Positions 25,383 through 37,547 of a DNA stretch of 61,958 bases are shown here, in pieces; within the stretch, counting starts at the first letter, position 1, and each line of letters begins with the position of its first letter. Source of the DNA: an uncultured Trueperaceae bacterium (GTDB lineage Bacteria > Deinococcota > Deinococci > Deinococcales > Trueperaceae); the NCBI GenBank assembly GCA_913057685.1, contig CAJXOA010000011.1:1-61958 (forward strand), read 5' to 3'. Made by a program: the position numbers and the translations under genes. The notes under the pieces were generated by a model. The model saw nothing but the letters and a program-made list of their open reading frames with translations. It had not been told where the DNA came from and did not search any database.

Positions 25383-25507
25383 CCTTCTCCCATCCGGACT
25401 GTCACCGTCGGTACCGGAATCGCACCGGTTCGGGCCGTGTCGGCTTCGCGGACTCGGGCGCGCGTGCGCCCACACCGCCGGTCGGGAATTGCACCCTGCC
25501 CCGAAGG
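25383..25507 (-). promoter_or_regulatory. FMN riboswitch (RFN element)
   Basis: The minus strand carries the classic RFN blocks in order: CTTCGGGGCAGGGTG, ATTCCCGACCGGCGGT, AGTCCGCGA, CCGGTGCGATTCCGGTACCG, ACGGTGACAGTCCGG and ATGGGAGAAGGAG. The aptamer 3' strand contains the ribD ribosome-binding site, with GTG directly after, so FMN binding should block translation initiation. No separate terminator is seen between the aptamer and the gene. Confidence 0.95.
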
Positions 25508-25554
25508 AACGCGGATTGTCGGGCGGCGGCGCGGGCGCCGGCCGTCCACGGAAG

Positions 25555-25560
25555 AGTGTA
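25555..25560 (-). promoter_or_regulatory. -10 box (TACACT) of the rib operon
   Basis: TACACT on the minus strand lies about 48 nt before the first RFN block. No -35 is evident. The spacing leaves about 40 nt of leader before the aptamer. Confidence 0.5.
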
Positions 25561-25626
25561 GCGTCCCGCCGCCGCCCCATGGGAAGTGGGCGGACGTCCC
25601 GCCCGGTTCGTGGCATCCTGACCCCC

Positions 25627-26877
25627 ATGCCCGACGCACCGACCGATACCGACCTCCGACGCTACGCCGATCTCGCCGTGCACGTCGGCGTCGCCCTCCG
25701 CGAGGGGCAGCGCCTCGTCGTGCGCGCCCCGCTGCACGCCGCCCCGCTCGTGCACGCCGTGGCGCGCAGCGCCTACGCCGCCGGCGCGCCCTACGTCGAC
25801 GTCGACTGGAGCGACGAGACCCTCGCCCAAATCCGCTTCCTCGAGGCACCCGAGGGCACCTTCGAGGAGTTGCCCTACGGCCAAGCCGAGGCCAACCTCG
25901 GGCGCGCCGAGCGGGGCGACGCGTTCCTCTCCATCACCGGCGAGGACCCCGAAGCGCTCAAGGACGCCGACCCCGAACGGATCGCGACGTTCCGCGCGGC
26001 GGCGTCGAAGGCGAACAAGCCGTACCGCGCCTACGCGATGGCCGACCGCATCGCCTGGTCGGTGATCGCCGCACCGTCCCCCGGCTGGGCCCGCAAGGTG
26101 TTCCCCGACGCCGGCGAGGACGCCCCCGCACGGCTGTGGCAGGCGATCTTCGCCGCCACCCGCGCCGATCGCGACGACCCCGTCGCCGCCTGGCGCGAAC
26201 ACGTCGCGGAGCTCGACCGCCGCGCGGCGTTCCTCGAGGACCGCCGCTTCGACGCGTTGCACTTCCGCGGGCCGGGCACCGACCTACGGGTCGGCCTCGC
26301 TGAGCAGCACCGGTGGGCGTCCGGGGGCAGCACCACCCCCGAGGGACAGACGTTCGTGGCGAACATGCCGACCGAAGAGGTGTTCACCGCCCCGCACGCC
26401 GAGCGCGTGAACGGCACCGTCCGGGCCAGCGTCCCGCTGTCGCAGGGCGGGCACCTCATCGAGGACTTCGAGCTGCGCTTCGAGGGCGGCGTCGCGGTCG
26501 CCGCGTCCGCCGCGAAGGGCCAGGAGGTCCTCGACCGCCTGCTCGAGACCGACGACGGCGCCCGCCGCCTCGGCGAGGTCGCGCTCGTCTCCGCCGACAG
26601 CCCCATCCGCGACGGCGCGCCGCTGTTCTACAACACGCTGTTCGACGAGAACGCCGCGTCGCACGTCGCCCTGGGGCAGGGCTACCGCTTCTGCGTGCAC
26701 GGGGGGCCGGACGCCAGCGACGAGACGGTCGCGGGGTGGGGCCTGAACGACAGCCTCATCCACGTCGACTTCATGATCGGCTCCGCCGCGATGGACGTCG
26801 ACGGCGTGCACGGCGACCCCGAGCGCGATGATGCGACCCGCACCCCGCTCATGCGCGAGGGGCGCTTCGTGATCTGA
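25627..26877 (+). CDS. M29-family aminopeptidase (thermophilic AmpS/PepS type)
   Basis: A cytosolic two-metal aminopeptidase, 416 residues, the usual length. The metal-binding and catalytic landmarks of family M29 are visible: Glu in [11 protein letters not shown], a second Glu/His region near GQEVLD and [14 protein letters not shown], and [15 protein letters not shown] with the paired His and Asp. Families T and S aminopeptidases were first described from Thermus and Bacillus. The ATG at 25627 has no ribosome-binding site; a weak CATCCT box lies 7 nt upstream, so it may also be leaderless. Confidence 0.92.
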   Translation: MPDAPTDTDLRRYADLAVHVGVALREGQRLVVRAPLHAAPLVHAVARSAYAAGAPYVDVDWSDETLAQIRFLEAPEGTFEELPYGQAEANLGRAERGDAFLSITGEDPEALKDADPERIATFRAAASKANKPYRAYAMADRIAWSVIAAPSPGWARKVFPDAGEDAPARLWQAIFAATRADRDDPVAAWREHVAELDRRAAFLEDRRFDALHFRGPGTDLRVGLAEQHRWASGGSTTPEGQTFVANMPTEEVFTAPHAERVNGTVRASVPLSQGGHLIEDFELRFEGGVAVAASAAKGQEVLDRLLETDDGARRLGEVALVSADSPIRDGAPLFYNTLFDENAASHVALGQGYRFCVHGGPDASDETVAGWGLNDSLIHVDFMIGSAAMDVDGVHGDPERDDATRTPLMREGRFVI

Positions 26878-26942
26878 GGCCCGGCTCGGCCGCCCGCCGC
26901 CCGGTCCGCGCCGGGGCGGGCGGTGCGGAGCGGGGGTCCTGG

Positions 26943-26948
26943 TACCGT
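26943..26948 (+). promoter_or_regulatory. Leaderless -10 (TACCGT) of recQ
   Basis: TACCGT lies 5 nt before the recQ ATG, and no ribosome-binding site is seen. Spacing is at the short end for a leaderless start. Confidence 0.5.
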
Positions 26949-26953
26949 CGCGC

Positions 26954-28810
26954 ATGCCCGACCGCCCCCGCGAACCCACCCCCAGCACCCGCGCACGGGC
27001 GCTCGAGATCCTGCAGCGCACGTGGGGGTACGACGCCTTCCGCGGCGACCAGGGCGACGTCGTCGTCCGCGTCGCGGAGGGCGGCGACGCGTTGGTCCTG
27101 ATGCCGACGGGGGGCGGGAAGTCGCTCTGCTACCAACTCCCCGCCCTCCTGCGCGACGGCACCGCCGTCGTCGTCTCGCCGTTGATCGCGTTGATGCAGG
27201 ACCAGGTCGCCGCCCTCCGCGAGCTCGGGGTGCGCGCCCGCTACCTCAACAGCAGCCTCACGCCCGAGGCGCGGCGCGAGGTGGAGGACGACCTCCTCGC
27301 CGGCCGGCTCGACCTGGTGTACGTCGCACCGGAACGGCTCCTGAACGAGCCCACCCTCGCCCTCCTCGAGCGGATCCCGCTGGCGCTCTTCGCGATCGAC
27401 GAGGCGCACTGCGTCTCGCAGTGGGGGCACGACTTCCGGCCGGAGTACCTGCAGCTCGCCGTCCTCGCCGAACGCTTTCCCGGCGTCCCCCGCATTGCCC
27501 TGACCGCCACCGCCGACGGCGTCACCCGCCGCGAAATGCGCGAGAAGTTGCGGTTGGAGGAGGCCCGCACGTACGTCTCCAGCTTCGACCGGCCCAACAT
27601 CCGCTACCAGGTGACCGACAAACGCAACGCCCGCCAGCAGTTCCTGGCGTTCTACCGCGAGAAGCACGTCGGGGACGCCGGCATCGTCTACGCCATGACC
27701 CGCAAGACCGTCGACCGCACCGCGGAGTGGTTGCAGGCGCAGGGCGTCGACGCGCTGCCCTACCACGCCGGCCTCGACCGCGAGGTCCGCGCGGCGCACC
27801 AGGAACGCTTCCTGCGCGAGGACGGCGTCGTCGTCGTCGCGACGATCGCGTTCGGAATGGGAATCGACAAGCCCGACGTCCGCTTCGTCGCGCACCTCGA
27901 CCTCCCCAAGAGCCTCGAGGGGTACTACCAGGAGACCGGCCGCGCCGGCCGCGACGGCGCGCCCGCCGACGCCTTCCTGACGTACGGCCTGCAGGACGTC
28001 GTGCAGGTCCGTCGCCTCCTCGCCTCGGGCGAGGGGGACGAGGCGTACCAGCGCGTCACCCGGCAGCGCCTCGAGGCGCTCCTGGGGTACTGCGAGACCT
28101 CCAGCTGCCGCCGCCAGGTGCTCCTGCGCTACTTCGGGGAGGACCTCGAGCACCCGTGCGGGAACTGCGACACCTGCCTCGATCCCGTCCCCACCTTCGA
28201 CGGGACGGTGCCCGCCCAGAAGCTCCTCTCCACCGTCGTGCGGACCGGGCAACGCTTCGGTGCGGGGCACCTCGTCGACGTGCTGCTCGGCAAGCGCACG
28301 CCCCGCGTCGAACGGTTCGGGCACGACGACGTCTCGACGTTCGGCATCGGTCGCGACCTCGACGAACACGCCTGGCGCTCCGTCGTCCGCCAGCTCGTCG
28401 CCTCGGGGCACCTCGTCACCGACGACGAGGGGCACGGCTCCCTCCGCGTCGGGCCCGCCGCCGCCCCGCTCCTGAAGGGGGAGACCACCCTCGAACTGCG
28501 CGAGGATCGCGCCGCCCCCGGCACGACCGGCGGGCGGACCGCCCCGGCGCCCCGGCGCCGGGAGGCGGCGGTCGCCGACCTGGACGACGACGACGACCGC
28601 GCCCGCTTCGAGCGGCTTCGCGCGGTCCGCACCGAACTGGCGCGCGAGGCGGGCGTCCCGCCGTACGTCGTGTTCCACGACGCGACCTTGCGCGAGATGG
28701 CGGTCCGCCGGCCCCGCGACGAGGCGGGCCTCGCCGACATCCAGGGGGTGGGCGCGGCGAAGTTGGCGCGCTACGGCGCGCGGTTCCTCGCCGCCCTCGC
28801 CGAGGGCTGA
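26954..28810 (+). CDS. recQ: ATP-dependent DNA helicase RecQ
   Basis: A 3'-5' SF2 helicase for recombination and fork repair, 618 residues. Walker A is MPTGGGKS; the DEAH box is in [20 protein letters not shown] with the RecQ aromatic loop; motif VI is [10 protein letters not shown]. The zinc-binding Cys quartet appears as CETSSC and CGNCDTC (about residues 378-402). A winged-helix region and a single C-terminal HRDC domain (about 560-618) follow. It has one HRDC, unlike the three-HRDC RecQ of Deinococcus radiodurans. Its last 40 nt overlap the convergent META-domain gene. Confidence 0.95.
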   Translation: MPDRPREPTPSTRARALEILQRTWGYDAFRGDQGDVVVRVAEGGDALVLMPTGGGKSLCYQLPALLRDGTAVVVSPLIALMQDQVAALRELGVRARYLNSSLTPEARREVEDDLLAGRLDLVYVAPERLLNEPTLALLERIPLALFAIDEAHCVSQWGHDFRPEYLQLAVLAERFPGVPRIALTATADGVTRREMREKLRLEEARTYVSSFDRPNIRYQVTDKRNARQQFLAFYREKHVGDAGIVYAMTRKTVDRTAEWLQAQGVDALPYHAGLDREVRAAHQERFLREDGVVVVATIAFGMGIDKPDVRFVAHLDLPKSLEGYYQETGRAGRDGAPADAFLTYGLQDVVQVRRLLASGEGDEAYQRVTRQRLEALLGYCETSSCRRQVLLRYFGEDLEHPCGNCDTCLDPVPTFDGTVPAQKLLSTVVRTGQRFGAGHLVDVLLGKRTPRVERFGHDDVSTFGIGRDLDEHAWRSVVRQLVASGHLVTDDEGHGSLRVGPAAAPLLKGETTLELREDRAAPGTTGGRTAPAPRRREAAVADLDDDDDRARFERLRAVRTELAREAGVPPYVVFHDATLREMAVRRPRDEAGLADIQGVGAAKLARYGARFLAALAEG

Positions 28811-29298
28811 CCGCCGCCCGGCTTCGCGCGGGGCCGGGCGCCGTGCGGGGCGGCGACCGGCCGCATCGTCACGTCCCCCTCCGGACCGAGCAGCCGCAGG
28901 CGGTCCGCGTCCACCTGCAGCGTCGTCGCGGCCGACGCCGCCCGCACGAACGCCGCCCCCAGGCCGTCGTCGGCGCACGCCGCCCGCGTCATCGCGAGCG
29001 GCCCGAAGGCGCGCGGCCCGGCGTCGGCGAGGCGCCCGGCGTAGCGGTTGCAGGCCGCCGCCCCGAACACGTCGCTCCCCGACACCGTCAGCGTGTAGCG
29101 CGCCCCCGGCGCGGGGGTCCGCACCCCCGCCGGCGTCGCCAGGCGCACGAGCGCCCACGACCCCTCGGGCACCCCCGCGCCCGCCCCGCCCGGGTGGCCA
29201 CCCGCCGTGCTACCCGCCGCGCCGGCGAGCGGGAGGGCGGACGCCGCGACGACGGCCAGCGCGAGGGCGACCGCCCCCGCGCGACCGGTGCGCCTCAC
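28771..29298 (-). CDS. Secreted META-domain (HslJ-like) protein
   Basis: A 175-residue exported protein. An N-terminal signal peptide ([20 protein letters not shown]) is followed by a META/DUF306 domain: EGSWALVRL, then [11 protein letters not shown], then [11 protein letters not shown], the family's CNxYxG and TxxAC motifs. E. coli HslJ is linked to heat and novobiocin tolerance; no reaction is known. The GTG at 29298 overlaps the metG stop as GTGA. The 3' end overlaps the convergent recQ gene by 40 nt and encodes a basic tail of doubtful importance. Confidence 0.8.
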   Translation of the reverse strand: MRRTGRAGAVALALAVVAASALPLAGAAGSTAGGHPGGAGAGVPEGSWALVRLATPAGVRTPAPGARYTLTVSGSDVFGAAACNRYAGRLADAGPRAFGPLAMTRAACADDGLGAAFVRAASAATTLQVDADRLRLLGPEGDVTMRPVAAPHGARPRAKPGGGQPSARAARNRAP

Positions 29299-31220
29299 CG
29301 CACCTCGGAGCCGGGCGCCAACGGCCGGTCCAGGCCGGCGAGCGACAGCGTGCCCTCCGCGTCCTCCGCAGCGAGGATCATCCCCTGCGAGGTCACGCCC
29401 CGCAGCTTCGCCGGCGCCAGGTTCGCGACCACGATCACGGTCGTTCCCACCAGTTGCTCGGCGGTGTAGTGCGCCTTGATGCCCGAGACGACCGTCCGCG
29501 TCTCCGGCCCCAGGTCGACGGTCAAGACCCACAACCGGTCGGCGTTCGGGTGGTCCTCCGCCGCGGTGATGGTGCCGACGCGCAACTCCACCTTCGCGAA
29601 GTCGTCGATGGCGATCTCCGGCTTGTGCGGAAGCGGGGCCTCCACCGCCTCCGCGGGGGCGTCCGCCCCGTCCCCGACCTCCATCGTCGCCTTGAGCGCC
29701 TCGAGGTCGACGCGGGGGAACAGCGCCTCGCCCGCCTCGACACGGGTGCCCTCCGGCACCCGGTCCCACGCCGCGGCGTCGTCGAGGTGCACGTCGCCCG
29801 GCACCCCCAACCGCGCCCGCAACGTCGCCATGCGTTCCGGCATCACCGGATCGAGCAGCACCGACGTCGCGTACAGCGCCTCGGCGCAGGTGCGCAGCAC
29901 CGTGTCCAGCTCCCCGGCGCGGGCCGCCTCCTTCGCCAGCTCCCACGGCGCGCGGTCGCTGACGTACCGGTTCGCCTCCGACACCGCCGCCATCACCGCC
30001 GCCAACGCCTCGTCGTAGTGCAGCGCCTCGACGTGCCGCAGGACCGCGTCGGGCAGCGCGGCGAACGTCGCTTGCAGCGCGCGGTCGGCGTCCTCGCGCG
30101 GCCCGAACGCCGGCACGACGCCGCCTCGGTACTTGCCCAGCATCCCGACGGTGCGCGCCAGTAGGTTCCCGAGGTCGTTGGCGAGGTCGGCGTTGACGCG
30201 TTCGGCGAGCCCGAGCTCGTGGAACGAGGCGTCCAAGCCGAAGCGCATGTCGCGCAGCAGGAAGTAGCGGAAGGCGTCGTTGCCGTAGCGGTCCACCAGG
30301 TCCAACGGCCGCACGACGTTGCCGACCGACTTGCTCATCTTGCGGTCCTCGACCAACCAGTAGCCGTGCACGTTCAGGTGCCGGAACAGCGGGAGGCCCG
30401 CCGCCTTCAGCATCGTCGGCCAGAACACCCCGTGCGGCTTGAGGATGTCCTTGGCGATGAAGTGCTCCGCCGCCGGCCAGTAGCGCTCCTCGAGGCCGTG
30501 ACTGACGAGGTCCGACCAGTAGTTCAGGAGCGCGTCGAACCACACGTACGTCACGTGCTCCTCGTCCCACGGCAGCGGGATGCCCCACGGCACCCGCGCC
30601 TTGGGGCGACTGATCGACAGGTCCCCGATCGGCTCGCGCAGCATCGCGAGGACCTCGTTGCGGTACCCCTCGGGCCGGATCAGGTCCGGGTTCGTCTCCA
30701 GCTGCTCGCGCAACCAGGGGCGGTACGTCTCCATGCGGAAGAAGTAGTTCGCTTCGCTGCGGTACTCCGGCGCGATGCCGTGCTGCGGGCAGGTGCCGTC
30801 CTCCAGCTCCTTCTCGGTGTAGTAGCGTTCGCACTTCACGCAGTACAGCCCGCCGTACTCGCCGTAGATGATGTCGCCCTGGTCGTAGACGCGCTGCAGG
30901 ACCTCCTGCACGACCGCCTGGTGGCGCGGCTCCGTCGTGCGGATGAAGGCGTCGTAGGCGATTCCCAGTTCGTCCCAGGCGGAGCGGAACTGCGCGGAGA
31001 CCTCGTCGACGTACGCCTGCGGCGTCGTCCCCGCCGCCTCCGCCGCCTTGGCGATCTTCTCGCCGTGCTCGTCGGTGCCGGTCAGGAAACGCACGTCGCG
31101 CCCCGCGAGCCGCTGGTAGCGGCTGGCGACGTCGACGAGGATGGTCGTGTACGCGTGGCCGATGTGCGGCGCGGCGTTGACGTAGAAGATCGGCGTGGTG
31201 GCGTAGTACGGCTCGGCCAT
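29295..31220 (-). CDS. metG: Methionyl-tRNA synthetase
   Basis: Class I synthetase, 641 residues. The N-terminal catalytic domain has the HIGH-type PHIGHAYTT and the KMSKS loop DRKMSKSVGN. A zinc-binding insertion shows CVKCERYY and GTCPQHG. An anticodon-binding helical domain follows, and the C-terminus (about 540-641) is a tRNA-binding OB domain (FAKVELRVGTI, NLAPAKLRGVTSQGMILA) that normally drives dimerisation. The ATG at 31220 follows GGGAGGG. The META-domain gene is coupled downstream. Confidence 0.97.
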   Translation of the reverse strand: MAEPYYATTPIFYVNAAPHIGHAYTTILVDVASRYQRLAGRDVRFLTGTDEHGEKIAKAAEAAGTTPQAYVDEVSAQFRSAWDELGIAYDAFIRTTEPRHQAVVQEVLQRVYDQGDIIYGEYGGLYCVKCERYYTEKELEDGTCPQHGIAPEYRSEANYFFRMETYRPWLREQLETNPDLIRPEGYRNEVLAMLREPIGDLSISRPKARVPWGIPLPWDEEHVTYVWFDALLNYWSDLVSHGLEERYWPAAEHFIAKDILKPHGVFWPTMLKAAGLPLFRHLNVHGYWLVEDRKMSKSVGNVVRPLDLVDRYGNDAFRYFLLRDMRFGLDASFHELGLAERVNADLANDLGNLLARTVGMLGKYRGGVVPAFGPREDADRALQATFAALPDAVLRHVEALHYDEALAAVMAAVSEANRYVSDRAPWELAKEAARAGELDTVLRTCAEALYATSVLLDPVMPERMATLRARLGVPGDVHLDDAAAWDRVPEGTRVEAGEALFPRVDLEALKATMEVGDGADAPAEAVEAPLPHKPEIAIDDFAKVELRVGTITAAEDHPNADRLWVLTVDLGPETRTVVSGIKAHYTAEQLVGTTVIVVANLAPAKLRGVTSQGMILAAEDAEGTLSLAGLDRPLAPGSEVR

Positions 31221-31254
31221 GAACCCTCCCGGACGCCCCGTGGGCGCGTGAGGG

Positions 31255-31260
31255 AGGGTA
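31255..31260 (-). promoter_or_regulatory. -10 box (TACCCT) of metG
   Basis: TGC-TACCCT on the minus strand gives an extended TA-N3-T -10 about 35 nt before the metG ATG, leaving room for the GGGAGGG site. Confidence 0.5.
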
Positions 31261-31308
31261 GCAGATGCACCCGCGGCCCGCGCCCCGGACGCCCCCGGGC
31301 GCGGCGGG

Positions 31309-31314
31309 TATGCT
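31309..31314 (+). promoter_or_regulatory. -10 box (TATGCT) of the lipoprotein-USP operon
   Basis: TATGCT matches TA-N3-T and predicts a start near 31321, giving a leader of about 48 nt with GGGAGG before the ATG. It is divergent from metG. Confidence 0.5.
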
Positions 31315-31368
31315 CAACGGTGGCCGGCCGCCCCGCGGCCGCAGCGAACCCCGCGAAGGGAGGCCACG

Positions 31369-32087
31369 ATGGCTTGGTCGGCGAACGCCCACCGGACGGT
31401 GCGGACGCGGCGCGGCGTGCTGCGCGGCCCCCTGGCCGCCCTCCTGGCCGCGGTCCTACTGGTCGCGGGCTGCTCCTCGAACGCGCCGGTCGGCCCCCCG
31501 CAGGTGCTGTACTTCTACGATTCGTACTTCGTGCAGGGCGAGGACCCGTACGTGCTCGACGCCCTGTTCGACGCGGGCTACCTCGTGCGCCGCACGAACG
31601 ACGTCGAGGTCTTCGACGCCGAACTCCGCAGCGGACGGCCCGACCTCGTCGTCGCCCTCGTGCAGGCCGACGGCACGACCGCCCTCCCGCTCGACGCCGA
31701 CGTCTTCGACACCTACCTCGCGCGCGGCGGGCGCGTCCTGCTGGCCGACTGGCGTCGCGACCCCACCCTCGCCGCCGTCATGGACGCCGCCTACACGGGC
31801 GCGACGAACCTGCGCGTCGCCCGCCTCGACGACCCCGCCCTCGAGGAGGGCATCGGCGAACGCGTCGTGCTGCGCGAACCGGGCTGGTTGACGTTCTCGA
31901 TGGGCCTACGCCCCCTGGACGAGGGGACCGCCGCCTGCGCCTTCGAGAACGACGACGCCTGCCTCGTCGTCGGCAACGACGGCCGCAGCGCCCTCCTCGG
32001 GATGCTGGGCGACACGCTGCCGACCGACGTCGGCGCGACCTTCTTCGAGAACCTCACGCGCCGCCTGCTGGACGACCCCCCACGCCC

Positions 32088-32091
<4 letters not shown>
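31369..32091 (+). CDS. Uncharacterised lipoprotein
   Basis: A 240-residue protein with a basic N-terminus, a hydrophobic stretch and the lipobox LLVAGC (Cys about 35), so probably anchored in the membrane. The mature part (LYFYDSYFVQGEDPYVLDALFDAGY, then GGRVLLADWRRDP) suggests an alpha/beta fold reminiscent of glutamine-amidotransferase-like or ThuA-like sheets, but I do not assign a family. ATG 31369 follows GGGAGG at 5 nt. Its stop overlaps the ParB-like/USP gene as GTGA, so the two are co-translated. Confidence 0.75.
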
Positions 32092-35331
<3,240 letters not shown>

Positions 35332-35372
35332 GCGCCCGCCCGCCCGCGGGCCGTACGAGCGGGTGCCGGACG

Positions 35373-35407
35373 AGCGCGCCCCCGACCGGACCGGTCGGGG
35401 GCGCGCT
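35373..35407. terminator. Bidirectional terminator between proS and ilvE
   Basis: AGCGCGCCCCCGACC and its exact complement form a 15-bp stem around a GGACC loop. It lies centrally between convergent genes ending at 35331 and 35440. The plus strand continues TACATCCC, with no T-tract. Confidence 0.75.
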
Positions 35408-35439
35408 ACATCCCGGGGGCGTCCACGCCCGCCGGTTCC

Positions 35440-36384
35440 TCAGTCGATCCGCGTCAACCAGGATTCGAAGCGTGCGTCGCGTCCCTCGACGACGTCCAGG
35501 TAGGCGCGGCGCAGGTCCAGCGTCACCGGGCCGGCGACGCCGGCCCCGATCGTGCGCCGGTCGATCTCCGCGATCGGCGCGACCTCCGCGGCGCTGCCCA
35601 CCATGAACACCTCGTGCGCGCCGTACAGCTCGTCGCGGGTCGCCATCGCCTCGCGGACCTCGCGACCGTCGGCCTCCGCGATGCGGATCACGCTGTCGCG
35701 GGTGATGCCGCGCAGGTTCACCGAGTGGCGAATGGCGTGCACCACGCCGTCGTGCACGAAGAACAGGTTCTCCCCCGAGCCCTCCGCGACGAACCCGGCG
35801 TGATCCAACAGGATCGCCTCGTCGTAGCCGTGATCGCGGGCCTCCATGTTGGCGAGGACGCTGTTGACGTAGTTCCCGCCCGCCTTCGCCTTCGTCGCCA
35901 GCACGTCGGGGGGGCTGCGCCGCCAACTCGACGTCATGACCTTCGCCCCCTCGCGGATCGCGTCGTCGCCCAAGTACGTGCCCCACGGCCAGGTCGCGAC
36001 CATGAAGTGCACGCTCGTCCCGCGCGGGTTGATGCCGAGCGACTCGGGGCCGTGCCACAACAGCGGCCGGACGTAGCAGGCGGTCCGCTCGTTCGCCCGC
36101 ACCGTCGCGACGACCGCCTCGCGGATCGTCTCCACGCTCGGGAGGTTCGGCATGCCCATGATGCGCGCCGACGCGAGCAGGCGCTCGGCGTGCTCCTGCA
36201 GCCGGAACACCGCCGCGCCCGACCCGGTGTCGTACGCGCGGATCCCCTCGAAGACGCTGGTGCCGTAGTGCAGCGCGTGGCTCAGGACCGAGACGGTGGC
36301 CCGCTCCTGCGGAACCAGTTCGCCGTCCATCCAGATCAGCCCGGCATCGAGGCCGGGGGCGGGCGTAGGGGTGGGGTCGGCCAT
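35440..36384 (-). CDS. ilvE: Branched-chain amino acid aminotransferase
   Basis: Class IV PLP aminotransferase, 314 residues, the last step of Leu, Ile and Val synthesis. Landmarks: LSHALHYGTSVFEGIRAY, YVRPLLWHG, the PLP Lys in ATKAKAGGNYVNSVLA, AEGSGENLFFV and GITRDSVIRIA. The ATG at 36384 follows GGGAGG at 8 nt. It is monocistronic, between a terminator hairpin downstream and a divergent galE upstream. Confidence 0.95.
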   Translation of the reverse strand: MADPTPTPAPGLDAGLIWMDGELVPQERATVSVLSHALHYGTSVFEGIRAYDTGSGAAVFRLQEHAERLLASARIMGMPNLPSVETIREAVVATVRANERTACYVRPLLWHGPESLGINPRGTSVHFMVATWPWGTYLGDDAIREGAKVMTSSWRRSPPDVLATKAKAGGNYVNSVLANMEARDHGYDEAILLDHAGFVAEGSGENLFFVHDGVVHAIRHSVNLRGITRDSVIRIAEADGREVREAMATRDELYGAHEVFMVGSAAEVAPIAEIDRRTIGAGVAGPVTLDLRRAYLDVVEGRDARFESWLTRID

Positions 36385-36415
36385 GCGCGCATCCTCCCGA
36401 GGTGGCGTTCCGCGC

Positions 36416-36421
36416 ATCCTA
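36416..36421 (-). promoter_or_regulatory. -10 box (TAGGAT) of ilvE
   Basis: TAGGAT on the minus strand lies 31 nt before the ilvE ATG and predicts a short leader holding the GGGAGG site. A perfect 22-bp palindrome begins 10 bp upstream of it. Confidence 0.5.
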
Positions 36422-36431
36422 CCCGCCGGAC

Positions 36432-36453
36432 GCCCGCCCGCCGGCGGGCGGGC
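36432..36453. other. Perfect 22-bp palindrome between ilvE and galE promoters
   Basis: GCCCGCCCGCC followed directly by GGCGGGCGGGC, with no spacer. It lies between the divergent -10 boxes. With zero loop it is a poor terminator, so it is better read as a possible two-fold operator or a cruciform-prone site. Confidence 0.55.
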
Positions 36454-36483
36454 CGGCGCACCGCCCCCGCCCGGCACCGGGGG

Positions 36484-36489
36484 TACCAT
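36484..36489 (+). promoter_or_regulatory. Leaderless -10 (TACCAT) of galE
   Basis: TACCAT lies 7 nt before the ATG at 36497, with no ribosome-binding site. An in-frame ATG at 36488 overlaps the box and is rejected. Confidence 0.6.
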
Positions 36490-36496
36490 GCCGCCC

Positions 36497-37483
36497 ATGC
36501 GCATCCTCGTCACCGGCGGCGCCGGCTACATCGGTAGCGTCACGACCGCCACCCTCCTCGCGCGCGGGCACGACGTCGTCGTCCTCGACGACCTGCGGAC
36601 CGGACACCGCGCCGCCGTCCCCGACGGCGCGACGTTCGTCCACGCCGACGTCGCCGACCGCGCCGTCGTCGAGACGACGCTCGCGGCGCACGACGCCGAC
36701 GCGATCGTGCACTTCGCCGCCAGCTCCCTCGTCGGCGAATCGATGCGGGACCCGATGGCGTACTTCGGCAACAACGCCGCCGGCAGCATCCACCTCCTCG
36801 AGGCCGCCCGCGCGGTCGGCGTCGACCGGTTCGTGTTCTCCAGCACCGCCGCGCTGTACGGCACGCCCGACGACGTCCCCATCCCCGAAACCGCAGAGCT
36901 GCGGCCCGAAAGCGTCTACGGCGCCTCGAAGCTCGCCGTCGAGCGGGTCCTCGACTGGCTGTCGCGCACGACGCCGTTCGGCGCGATCGCCCTGCGCTAC
37001 TTCAACGCCGCCGGCGCCACCGACGCGCTCGGGGAGGACCACCGCCCCGAGACGCACCTGGTGCCGATCGTGCTGCAGGCTGCCGCCGGTCGGCGCGACG
37101 AGGTCCGTATCTACGGCGACGACTACCCCACGCCCGACGGCACCGCGATCCGCGACTACGTGCACGTCGCCGACCTCGCCGAGGCGCACGCCCTCGCCGT
37201 CGAGGCGGCGACGCCGGGCCGGTTCGAGGCGTACAACCTCGGGAGCGGCGTCGGCTACAGCGTCCGCGAGGTGATCGACACCGTCCGCGAGGTCACCGAC
37301 CGCGACGTCCCGAGCCGCGTCGACGCACGCCGCGCCGGCGACCCGCCACGCCTCGTCGCCGACGCCTCGAAGGTCGCCGCCGCGCTCGGTTGGGCGCCGC
37401 GCCATAGCGACCTCCACGCCATCGTCGCGTCCGCCTGGGCCTGGCACCAGGCCCACCCGGACGGGTACGCTGACCGACCGTGA
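36497..37483 (+). CDS. galE: UDP-glucose 4-epimerase
   Basis: Extended short-chain dehydrogenase, 328 residues, interconverting UDP-glucose and UDP-galactose for envelope sugars. Landmarks: TGGAGYIGS (NAD), HFAASSLVGESM, SSTAALYGTP (catalytic Ser/Thr region), YGASKLAVERVL (catalytic Tyr and Lys), LRYFNAAGA, and DYVHVADLAEAH. This matches GalE closely, though related epimerases with UDP-GlcNAc activity look similar. It is leaderless and followed by a secreted unknown after 64 nt. Confidence 0.93.
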   Translation: MRILVTGGAGYIGSVTTATLLARGHDVVVLDDLRTGHRAAVPDGATFVHADVADRAVVETTLAAHDADAIVHFAASSLVGESMRDPMAYFGNNAAGSIHLLEAARAVGVDRFVFSSTAALYGTPDDVPIPETAELRPESVYGASKLAVERVLDWLSRTTPFGAIALRYFNAAGATDALGEDHRPETHLVPIVLQAAAGRRDEVRIYGDDYPTPDGTAIRDYVHVADLAEAHALAVEAATPGRFEAYNLGSGVGYSVREVIDTVREVTDRDVPSRVDARRAGDPPRLVADASKVAAALGWAPRHSDLHAIVASAWAWHQAHPDGYADRP

Positions 37484-37506
37484 ATCCGTCCGGGGCCGCC
37501 ACGTGA

Positions 37507-37512
37507 TATACC
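37507..37512 (+). promoter_or_regulatory. Candidate extended -10 (TGA-TATACC)
   Basis: TGATATACC stands out in the 64-nt gap after galE. It would start a leader of about 30 nt into the secreted-protein gene. Confidence 0.4.
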
Positions 37513-37547
37513 CGGAGGCGCCCACGACCCCACGAGGGAGAGAGTCC

